Shown here piece after piece: positions 7,441-15,600 of a stretch of DNA of 49,910 nt. Made by a program: the position numbers and the translations under genes. Source of the DNA: Pyxidicoccus caerfyrddinensis (lineage in GTDB: Bacteria; Myxococcota; Myxococcia; Myxococcales; Myxococcaceae); NCBI RefSeq assembly GCF_010894405.1, contig NZ_JAAIYA010000024.1:145976-195885 (forward strand), read 5' to 3'. Position 1 is the first letter of the stretch. Each line of letters opens with the position of its first letter. The notes below the pieces were generated by a model. The model did not search any database. It was not told where the DNA came from and was given only the letters and a program-made list of their open reading frames with translations.

Positions 7441-8187
7441 TCAGGGCCGGGCACGCGCGGACACGAGTCGGCCGGCCTCGGGGTCCACCCACACCTCCGC
7501 GTCGCGGTGCAACTGAAGGAAGGACGCCGGGCAGCGTGGCGTCACCGGGCCCTCCACCATCGCCGCCACCGCCTCCGCCTTGCCCTCGCCGAACGCGAGC
7601 AGCACCGCGCGCTTCGCCTGGAGGATGGCGCCCATGCCCAGCGTGAGCGCCTCCAGGGGCACGCGCGTCGGGTCATCCCCGAAGAGCCCGGCGTTGGCCA
7701 GCCGCGTCTCGCGCCCCAGCTTCACCCGGTGACACGGCGCCAGCAGGCTGTCCCCGGGCTCGTTGAAGGCGACGTGCCCGTTGCCTCCAATTCCCAGCAG
7801 CACCAGGTCCAGCCCTCCCGCCGCGGCCAACTCCGCGTCGTACCGGGAGCACTCCGCCTCCGCGTCCGGCGCGCTCCCATCGAGGAAGTGGATGCGCTCG
7901 CGAGGCAGGTTCACATGCTGGAAGAAGTGCCGCTCCATGTACGCGCGGAAGCTGCCCGCGTCCTCGGGCGGCAGGCCGAAGAACTCATCCAGGTTGAAGC
8001 TGCTGGCGCGCGACAGGTCCAGCGCCCCGCGCGCGGCCAGGGCCACCAGCTCGCGGTAGACGTTGAGCGGCGTGCGGCCCGTGGGCAATCCCAGCACCAG
8101 GGAGGGCCGCTCACGCACCGCCTCGGCGAGGTGGGCCGCGCAGGCAACGGCGGCGTGCTGCTCGGAGTCGAAGACGCGCAGTTTCAC
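7441..8187 (-). CDS. nagB: Glucosamine-6-phosphate deaminase
   Basis: It converts glucosamine-6-phosphate to fructose-6-phosphate and ammonia, feeding amino sugars into glycolysis. About 248 residues, close to family size. Motifs seen: the phosphate loop LGLPTGRTP, FNLDEFFGL (acid/base Asp), and LGIGGNGHVAFNEPG with the ring-opening His, then a late FGEGKAEAV. It lacks the longer C-terminal allosteric segment of the E. coli enzyme, like other short forms. I prefer the GTG at 8187, which gives VKLRVFDSEQ and matches the family start; a GTG at 8217 would add ten residues with no better ribosome site. It is divergent from the amidase gene and convergent on array 1. pfkA lies 1.6 kb away and acts on its product. 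Confidence 0.88.
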   Translation of the reverse strand: MKLRVFDSEQHAAVACAAHLAEAVRERPSLVLGLPTGRTPLNVYRELVALAARGALDLSRASSFNLDEFFGLPPEDAGSFRAYMERHFFQHVNLPRERIHFLDGSAPDAEAECSRYDAELAAAGGLDLVLLGIGGNGHVAFNEPGDSLLAPCHRVKLGRETRLANAGLFGDDPTRVPLEALTLGMGAILQAKRAVLLAFGEGKAEAVAAMVEGPVTPRCPASFLQLHRDAEVWVDPEAGRLVSARARP

Positions 8188-8273
8188 GGCAGCGGACCAT
8201 AGGGAGCCCCGGCCCACGCGGAAGCGCGGAAGTGCCCGCCCCGTTCACTTCAATGCGGCGCGACCTGGCCTGT

Positions 8274-8290
8274 CTGTCCATGACGGACAG
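8274..8290. promoter_or_regulatory. Inverted repeat in the nagB/amidase divergent region
   Basis: CTGTCC (8274-8279), 5-nt spacer, GGACAG (8285-8290): perfect arms within the 137-bp divergent region and 34 bp before the amidase ATG. It could be an operator for either gene. It does not resemble the NagR/GntR consensus I know. Confidence 0.3.
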
Positions 8291-8324
8291 CCAGCCCGCG
8301 CCCCGGAAGCGCTAGAGTTCCGCC

Positions 8325-9752
8325 ATGGACCCCTTTGTCAGCCTCGACGCGACGGCCCAGGCGGAGCTCGTCCGCCGGGGCGAAGTCACTCCGCTGGAGC
8401 TGGTGGATGCGGCCATCGCCCGCATCGAGCGCCACAACCCGAAGCTCAACGCCGTGACGCAGCAGCAGTTCGACACGGCCCGCCTGAGGGCGAAGGGTGC
8501 GCTGCCTCGAGGCCCCTTCACCGGCGTCCCCTTCCTGCTCAAGGACCTGCTCGCCGCGCAGCAGGGCCAACCGCTCACCGGTGGCTCGCGCTTCATGAAG
8601 GACTTCGTGCCCGACCACGACAGCGAGCTGGTGAAGCGCCACCTGCGCGCCGGGCTCGTGGTGCTGGGCAAGACGAACACGCCCGAGCTGGGCCTGTTGC
8701 CCACCACGGAGAGCGAGCTGCTCGGCCCCTGCCGCAACCCGTGGAACCTGGAGCGCTCGGCGGGCGGCTCCAGCGGCGGCGCGGCGGCGGCGGTGGCCAG
8801 CGGCATGGTGCCCTTCGCCCACGCGTCCGACGGGGGCGGCTCCATCCGCATCCCCGCGTCCAGCTGCGGCCTCTTCGGCCTCAAGCCCACGCGCGGCCGC
8901 AACCCCACGGGGCCGGACTTCGCGGACCCGTACCACTGGCTCGTCGCGGACCACGCCCTCACCCGCTCCGTGCGCGACAGCGCCGCCCTGCTCGACGCCA
9001 CGGAAGGCCCTGATGTGGGTGCCCCGTACATCGCCCCGCCCAAGGCCCGGCCCTATGCGCTGGAGGCGGGAGCCCCGCCGGGGCGGCTGCGCGTCGGCCT
9101 GGCGCTGCGCAACTCCGTGGGCGCGCCCGTCCACCCGGAGTGCCTGGCCGCCGTCGCCGCCACCGCCCGGCTGCTGGAGGGGCTGGGCCACTCCGTCCTC
9201 GAGCTCAGCCTGGAGGCGCCCGGCGACGAGGCCCTGGGCCAGCACTTCATGACGGTGTGGGCCGCGGGCGTCGTCTACACCATCGACCGGATGGCGCAGC
9301 GCTCCGGCCGTGCACCGGACGCCGCGCACTTCGAGCCCTTCACCTGGGCCCTCTACCAGTTCGGCCTGGACCAGGGCCTGTCGGCCTACCTGCTGGCCCA
9401 GGCGGAGCTGCAGCGCTTCAGCCGCCTCATCGCCCGCCGCTTCGAGGACGTGGACGTCTGGCTGCTGCCCACCGTCACCGAGCCGCCCGCGCCGCTGGGC
9501 ACCTTCGCCGCGCCGCCGGACGAGCCGCTGGCGCCCCTCTTCCGGGCCGCCGCCTTCACGCCCTACTGCCCGATGGCGAACATGACGGGGTGCCCGGCCA
9601 TGAGCGTGCCGCTGCACTGGAGTCCGGAGGGGCTGCCCGTGGGCGTGCAGTTCATCGGCCGCTTCGGGGACGAGGCCACCCTCTTCCGGCTGGCCGCCCA
9701 GCTGGAGTCCGCCCACCCGTGGACGCACCGCCGCCCGGCCGTGTTCGGGTAG
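8325..9752 (+). CDS. Amidase signature family protein (NylA-like)
   Basis: A 475-residue cytoplasmic amide hydrolase with the Ser-cisSer-Lys triad: Lys73 in PFLLKDLLAA, Ser150 in AGGSSGGAAAA, and nucleophile Ser173 in SDGGGSIRIPASSCG. The triad spacing (73/150/173) is close to that of 6-aminohexanoate cyclic dimer hydrolase (72/150/174), and total length fits. The true substrate could be any small amide; GatA is unlikely because there are no gatB/gatC neighbours. No signal peptide is seen. The gene is alone on its strand before pfkA, with an 87-bp gap. Family call firm, substrate open. Confidence 0.87.
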   Translation: MDPFVSLDATAQAELVRRGEVTPLELVDAAIARIERHNPKLNAVTQQQFDTARLRAKGALPRGPFTGVPFLLKDLLAAQQGQPLTGGSRFMKDFVPDHDSELVKRHLRAGLVVLGKTNTPELGLLPTTESELLGPCRNPWNLERSAGGSSGGAAAAVASGMVPFAHASDGGGSIRIPASSCGLFGLKPTRGRNPTGPDFADPYHWLVADHALTRSVRDSAALLDATEGPDVGAPYIAPPKARPYALEAGAPPGRLRVGLALRNSVGAPVHPECLAAVAATARLLEGLGHSVLELSLEAPGDEALGQHFMTVWAAGVVYTIDRMAQRSGRAPDAAHFEPFTWALYQFGLDQGLSAYLLAQAELQRFSRLIARRFEDVDVWLLPTVTEPPAPLGTFAAPPDEPLAPLFRAAAFTPYCPMANMTGCPAMSVPLHWSPEGLPVGVQFIGRFGDEATLFRLAAQLESAHPWTHRRPAVFG

Positions 9753-9839
9753 CTCGGGTAGGCGGAAAGTCCCCCGGTGAGCGCTCAGGCGCAATTGAGG
9801 GGTTCCGTCCGGCGCCGGGCGAGATAGAACATTCCCCCT

Positions 9840-10877
9840 ATGAAAGTCGCTGTCCTCACTGGTGGGGGTGACTGCCCCGGTCTCAACGCCGTCATCCGCG
9901 CCGTCGTCCGCCGCGCCGCCGAGCACGGCTTCGAGATGATGGGCCTCCGGGATGGCTGGAAGGGGTTGCTGGAGGACAACCACTTCCGCCTCACGCGTGA
10001 AACCACGTCGGGCATCCTCCACCGCGGCGGAACCATCCTCGGCACCTCGCGCGTCAACCCGTTCAAGGTGGAGAACGGGCTGGAGCGCGTGAAGCGCGCC
10101 GTGGAGCGCAATGGCATCCACGCCATCATCGCCATCGGCGGCGAGGGCACGCTGTCCGCCGCCACGCGCTTGTCGCAGGAAGGCCTGCGCATCGTCGGTG
10201 TGCCGAAGACCATCGACAACGACATCAACGCCACCGAATTCACCTTCGGCTTCGACACCGCGGTCATGATTGCCACCGAGGCCATCGACCGGCTGCACTC
10301 CACCGCCGAGTCCCACAAGCGCGTCATCGTCTGCGAGGTCATGGGACGCCACGTGGGGTGGATTGCGACGTACGCGGGCATCGCCGGCGGCGCGGACGTC
10401 ATCCTGGTGCCGGAAATCCCCGCGGACCTGACCAAGGTCGCCGAGCACATCCAGCGCCGCCACGCGAGCGGGCGCACGTTCTCCATCGTCGTGGTGGCGG
10501 AAGGCACGCGCATCAAGACGTCCCCGGACGAGAACGAGCACCTCGTCACCACGGGCTCCCTGGACGAGGCGGGCCGGCCGCGCCTGGGCGGCGTGGGCAA
10601 CATCGTCGCGTCGGAAATCGAGCGGCGCACCGGCTTCGAGACGCGCGTGTCCGTGCTGGGCCACATCCAGCGCGGCGGCGCGCCCACCGCGCATGACCGC
10701 GTGCTGGCCACCCGCTACGGCGTCCACGCCTGCGACATGGTGGCCCGAGGCGAGTTCGGGAAGATGGCCGCACTCCGGAGCAACGAAATCATCACCGTGG
10801 ACCTGGCGGACGCCACCCGCGAGCTGAAGAAGGTCCCCAAGGAGTTCTTCGAGGTGGCCCAGGTGTTCTTCGGCTGA
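9840..10877 (+). CDS. pfkA: 6-phosphofructokinase
   Basis: It phosphorylates fructose-6-phosphate to fructose-1,6-bisphosphate in glycolysis. 345 residues. Motifs: N-terminal VLTGGGDCPGLNAVI, IAIGGEGTLSAA (residues 98-107), VPKTIDNDINA with catalytic Asp126, MGRHVGW, and LGHIQRGGAPTAHDR. Gly103 rather than Asp after the GGE predicts ATP use, while the Lys in PKTIDND is shared with pyrophosphate enzymes. This mix is that of group III PFKs, as in Streptomyces. The start is fixed by MKVAVLTGGG; no clear ribosome site precedes it, so translation may be leaderless or weak. In M. xanthus a PFK is partnered by the Ser/Thr kinase Pkn4; no kinase is adjacent here. The acyl-CoA ligase follows after 84 bp. 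Confidence 0.92.
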   Translation: MKVAVLTGGGDCPGLNAVIRAVVRRAAEHGFEMMGLRDGWKGLLEDNHFRLTRETTSGILHRGGTILGTSRVNPFKVENGLERVKRAVERNGIHAIIAIGGEGTLSAATRLSQEGLRIVGVPKTIDNDINATEFTFGFDTAVMIATEAIDRLHSTAESHKRVIVCEVMGRHVGWIATYAGIAGGADVILVPEIPADLTKVAEHIQRRHASGRTFSIVVVAEGTRIKTSPDENEHLVTTGSLDEAGRPRLGGVGNIVASEIERRTGFETRVSVLGHIQRGGAPTAHDRVLATRYGVHACDMVARGEFGKMAALRSNEIITVDLADATRELKKVPKEFFEVAQVFFG

Positions 10878-10892
10878 CGCAACGCAACATCA

Positions 10893-10926
10893 CCGGGAGG
10901 CCCTGAACCGGGGCCCCGGGCTTCCG
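10893..10926 (+). terminator. GC-rich stem-loop after pfkA
   Basis: The perfect palindrome CCGGGGCCCCGG (10908-10919) lies inside a larger imperfect stem (CCGGGAGGCCC against GGGCTTCCGG), 16 nt after the pfkA stop. It probably ends the pfkA transcript; no T-run follows. Confidence 0.35.
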
Positions 10927-10961
10927 GTAGCATCGTCACCTTCACTCCTCACGGACAAGGG

Positions 10962-12614
10962 ATGGTGCCGATGCTCGCCGGACGGATGATGGACTTCCCG
11001 CTCACGCTGACCCACTTCCTGGAGCGCGCGCGCACGTACTACCCGCGCTCGGAAGTCATCAGCCGCAATCCCGACAAGTCGCTGCACCGCTACACGTTCG
11101 CGGACTTCTACAAGCGCACGTGCAGGCTGGCGAACGCGCTGACGCGCCTGGGCGTGAAGCCCGGTGACCGGGTGGCCACGCTGAGCTGGAACCACTACCG
11201 GCACCTGGAGACGTACTACGCCGTGCCGGCCATGGGCGCGGTGGTGCACACGCTCAACCTGCGCCTGCACCCGAACGACCTGGCCTACATCGCGCGGCAC
11301 GCGGAGGACTCGGTGCTGGTGGTGGACCGCTCGCTATTGCCACTGTTCGACAAGTTCTCCGCGCAGGTGCCTGGCTTCCGCCACGTCATCGTGGTGCCGG
11401 ACGCCGGGCCCGCGCCGGAGGGGAAGCTGGACTACGAGCAGCTCCTCGCGGCGGAGTCCGACACGTTCGACTTCCCGAAGCTGGAGGAGAACACGGCGGC
11501 GATGCTCTGCTACACGTCGGGCACGACGGGCAACCCGAAGGGCGTGCTGTACAGCCACCGCTCCATCGTCCTGCACACCATGGCGTGCTGCATGACGGAC
11601 GTCACGGGCATGCGCGAGGCGGACCGGGTGATGCCGGTGGTGCCCATGTTCCACGCGGCCGCGTGGGGGCTCGCGTTCGACGCCATCTTCACCGGCGCCA
11701 CGCTGGTGTTCCCCGGGCCCCACCTGGACCCGCAGTCGCTGCTCGACTTGATGACGGAGACGAAGGTCACCATGGCCGGCGGCGTGCCCACCATCTGGCT
11801 GGGCATCCTCGCGCTCTTGGATGCGACGCCGAAGCAGTGGGACTTGAGCACGGTGCGCTCCATGCTGATTGGCGGCTCGGCGGCGCCGCCGTCGCTGATT
11901 GACGGCTTCAAGCAGCGGCACGGGCTGGAGGTGGTGCACGCGTGGGGCATGACGGAGCTGAGCCCCGTGGGCACCATGGCGAAGCTCAAGGGCGACTTGC
12001 GGGACGCGTCGCAGGAAGCGCAGCTGGCGGCGCGGGCGTCGCAGGGCTTCGCGCTCCCCTTCGTGGAGACGCGCGTGGTCAGCGACGACGGGAAGCAGCT
12101 CCCGTGGGACGGGGAGACGATGGGCGAGCTGGAGGTGCGGGGGCCCTGGGTGGCGAGCTCGTACTTCGGCGACGAGGGGAAGGACCGCTGGGCAGCGGAT
12201 GGCTGGTTCAAGACGGGGGACGTGGTCACCCTCGACAAGGCTGGCTACGTCCGCATCTGCGACCGGGCGAAGGACGTCATCAAGTCCGGTGGCGAGTGGA
12301 TTTCGTCGGTGGAGCTGGAGAACGCGCTGATGGCGCACCCGGCGGTGCTGGAGGCGGCCGTGTTCGCCGGCAGGCACGCGAAGTGGGACGAGCGGCCCCT
12401 GGCAGCGGTGGTGCTCAAGCCGGGACAGACGGCGACGAAGCAGGAGCTGGCCGCGCACCTGGAGAAGCGGTTCGCGAAGTTCTGGATGCCGGATGACTAC
12501 CTCTTCATCCCGCAGATTCCGCGCACCTCGACGGGCAAGTTCCTCAAGACGAAGCTGCGCGAGGAGTTCGGCGACCACCTGCTGAAGAACACGGGCGTGA
12601 GCTCGGCGGGGTAG
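10962..12614 (+). CDS. Long-chain fatty acid-CoA ligase (AMP-binding family)
   Basis: A 550-residue adenylate-forming enzyme that activates a fatty acid with ATP and joins it to CoA. Motifs in order: the phosphate loop YTSGTTGNPKGV near residue 187, PMFHAAAWGL, the adenine-binding HAWGMTELSP, DGWFKTGDVV, the hinge DRAKDVIKSGGEWIS, and catalytic Lys near the C-terminus in TSTGKFLKT. The sequence is like medium/long-chain FadD-type ligases (AlkK group) rather than acetyl-CoA synthetase. AAGGG lies 9 nt before the ATG at 10971, so translation may start there rather than at 10962. No other fatty acid genes are adjacent. Chain length cannot be read from sequence. Confidence 0.9.
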   Translation: MVPMLAGRMMDFPLTLTHFLERARTYYPRSEVISRNPDKSLHRYTFADFYKRTCRLANALTRLGVKPGDRVATLSWNHYRHLETYYAVPAMGAVVHTLNLRLHPNDLAYIARHAEDSVLVVDRSLLPLFDKFSAQVPGFRHVIVVPDAGPAPEGKLDYEQLLAAESDTFDFPKLEENTAAMLCYTSGTTGNPKGVLYSHRSIVLHTMACCMTDVTGMREADRVMPVVPMFHAAAWGLAFDAIFTGATLVFPGPHLDPQSLLDLMTETKVTMAGGVPTIWLGILALLDATPKQWDLSTVRSMLIGGSAAPPSLIDGFKQRHGLEVVHAWGMTELSPVGTMAKLKGDLRDASQEAQLAARASQGFALPFVETRVVSDDGKQLPWDGETMGELEVRGPWVASSYFGDEGKDRWAADGWFKTGDVVTLDKAGYVRICDRAKDVIKSGGEWISSVELENALMAHPAVLEAAVFAGRHAKWDERPLAAVVLKPGQTATKQELAAHLEKRFAKFWMPDDYLFIPQIPRTSTGKFLKTKLREEFGDHLLKNTGVSSAG

Positions 12615-12696
12615 TGCCGAGGAGCCCGGCAGACCCTGTGCTCAGGCAGTCGGTAGCCCCCTCTCCCGATGCTTCTGAAGACGGCCCTTCACCTCC

Positions 12697-15600
12697 ATGG
12701 TGAGTCTGGGGACGGGGCTCGTGCCGCTTCGCCCTGGGGAGGGTCGTTTGTTCCAGGTCCCTGGCTACCGCGACTTTCTGCAAATCCATCAGGGGCGCCA
12801 GTACGTCGTATTCCGTGTCCGTGAGGAACGCACGGGCGGGCCCCGGGTCATCAAGCAGGTCCAGCCAGGGCCGCACGCCGCCTACGCCACCGCCGCGCTC
12901 CGCCACGAGCACGAGATGCTCCGTGGGTTGGACCTTCCAGGGGTGGTGAAGCCCCTGGAGCTGGAGGAGGTGGCGGGAGTCCTGGCGCTCGTCCTCGAGG
13001 ACGCCGGCCCGTTGGACCTCGAGCAGCGCCTGGAGCAGGCGCCGCTGGAGACGGGGCTCTTCCTGGAGCTGGCCACCCAGCTCGTGGACATCGTCTGCAA
13101 TCTTCACCAGCGCAGCGTCATCCACCGGGACATCAACCCGTCCAACATCGTCGTACGGCCCGACACCCATCGGCTGACGCTGATTGACTTCGGCACCGCG
13201 ACGAAGGCCGCGGGCCTCGTCGGCGCCTCCGAAGGCACCCTGTCGTACATCGCGCCCGAGCAGACGGGGCGGATGAACCGGCTCGTCGACCACCGCGCCG
13301 ACCTCTACGCCCTCGGCGCCACCTTCTACGAGATGCTCACGGGCGTGCCGCCCTTCGTCTCGGCGGACCCGGTCGAGCTCGTCCACGCCCACCTGGCCAG
13401 GCCCCCCGTCCCCCCGGACCAGCTCAACCCGTCCATTCCCAAGGTCCTCTCCGACCTCGTCCTCAAGCTGCTCGCGAAGATGCCGGAGCAGCGCTACCAG
13501 AGCGCGGAGTCGCTCGACCTGGACCTGCGCGAAGCCTGTCGCCGGTGGAAGGACTCCGGCGCCATCGCGCCCTTCGCACTCGCCTGGAATGACCTGGCGC
13601 GCGAGCTCGTCATCTCCACCCGGCTCTATGGGCGTGAGCACGAGCTGGCCGAGCTGCGCGAGGCCCTGAAGCGCGTCCGCGCGGGCCCCACCGAGGTCAT
13701 CCTCGTCACGGGCGAGGCCGGCTCCGGCAAGTCCTCGCTCGTCCACGAGCTGCACCGGCGCTTCGCGCGAGGCGCCCACTTCCTCTTCGGCAAGTTCGAC
13801 CACCTCCACGGCAACGTGCCCCATGCCTCCCTGGTGAAGGCCCTGGGAGGGCACGTCCGCGGCCTGCTCCAGGAGTCCCCCGCGGTCCTCGTCTCCTGGC
13901 GCCAGCGCCTGCGCGACGCGCTGGGCTCCAACGCCAGCGTCATGACCCGCTTCATCCCCGAGCTGGCACGCCTCCTGGGAGAGCAGCCTCCGCCCATCTC
14001 CCTGGGCGCCGCCGAGACGCAGAGCCGCTTCCAGTTCGCGTTCCAGACCTTCATCCAGGTCTTCGCCACCCGCGAGTGCCCGCTCATCCTCTTCATGGAT
14101 GACATGCAGTGGGCGGACACGGGCTCGCTCCAGCTGCTCCAGAGCCTGGCCACGGCACCGGACCTCCGCCATGTGCTGCTCGTCGGCGCCTGGCGCGCCA
14201 AGGAGGTGGGGCCGGACCATCGCCTGGTCCGGGCGCTCGGGGTGATGCAGTCGCTGGGGGCCACCCTCCGCACCCTCGAGCTGCCCCCGCTGGACCTCCT
14301 CGCGCTCACCCGGCTCTGCGCCGACACCCTTCACAGCGAGCCGGAGCGCGTCGAACCCCTGGCGGAGCTGCTGCTGCGCAAGACGGCGGGCAATCCCTTC
14401 TTCGTCAAGCGGCTCCTGCGGTTCCTCCAGCAGTCCGGCTTCCTGGCCTTCGAGCCCGAGCAGGGCGAGTGGCAATGGGACCTGGCCCGCCTCCAGCAGG
14501 TGGAAGTCACCGAGAATGTCATCGAGCTGATGCTGCTGGCCGTGCGCCAGCTCCCCGCGCTCACCCAGCAACTCCTCCAGGTGGCGGCCTGCTTCCGGGA
14601 CAGGGTGGACCTCTGGCTGCTGTCCGCCGTGGCGGGGAAGTCCGCCGAGGACACGGCCGGCGCGCTCTGGAGCGCCATCCAGGAGGGGCTCCTCGTCCCG
14701 GAGAGCCAGGGCCCCCGCTTCACGCGCGAGGTGGGCCGCGCTCCCGAGAGCCCCGCGGCGCCGGCCGCCACCTATCGCTTCGTGCACGACCGCATCCAGC
14801 AGGCCGTCTACTCGTTGCTCTCCGAGGAGGAGCGGCGCCACATCCACCGGCGGATTGGACGCCGGCTGCTGGAAGGTGTCTCGGAGCAGGAGCTCGACGA
14901 GCGCATCTTCGAGGTGGTCGACCACTTCGACATGGGCCAGGAGTCGAGCCAGCGCCTGGCGCCCGCCGAGCGCCTCCAGCTCGCCGAGCTGTACCTCCAG
15001 GCCGGCAGCAAGGCCGAGGAGACCTCGGCCTTCAGCTCCGCGCTCGTCTACCTGCGGCATGGCGTGGAGCTCCTCCCGCCGGACGCCTGGCACTCACGCC
15101 CCGAGCTGGCGCTCCGGCTCCACCGGCAGGCGGCGGAGTGTGCCCACCTCACCGGCGACCCTGCCTTCGCCGAGGCCCTCATCCAGGCCGCGCTGCCGCA
15201 TGTCACTTCCGACCTGGAGAAGGTGGGCCTCTACGAAATCCACGTCATTGCCTACACCCTCGGGCGCAACTACCTGGAGGCGCTCCGGTGGGGGAGGGAG
15301 GGGCTGCGGCTCTTGGGAGAGGAGCCCCCGGAGCGCGAGCTGGAGCAGGCCGTCGCGGACGAGTCCGCCGCCGTGGGCGCGTTGCTGCGGGGCCGTACCC
15401 GGGAGGAGCTCCTGGCCGCCCCGTCCACGAAGGACCCGCGGCTGCTCACCCTGATGCGGTTCATGTCGAGCGTCGTCATGGCCGCGTACTTCGCGGACCA
15501 GCACGCGCTGTTCGCCTTCTTCCAGACGCGGATGCTCCACCTCTCCCTGGAGCACGGCCACAGCCCCCACTCCGCGCATGCCTACCTGACCTACGCGATG

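Noticed and set aside
12544..15093. 849-codon open frame on the minus strand opposite the large kinase gene
   Set aside because: It is an antisense shadow caused by high GC; its translation is low-complexity Gly/Glu/Arg/Leu-rich without motifs, whereas the plus strand has clear kinase and P-loop motifs.
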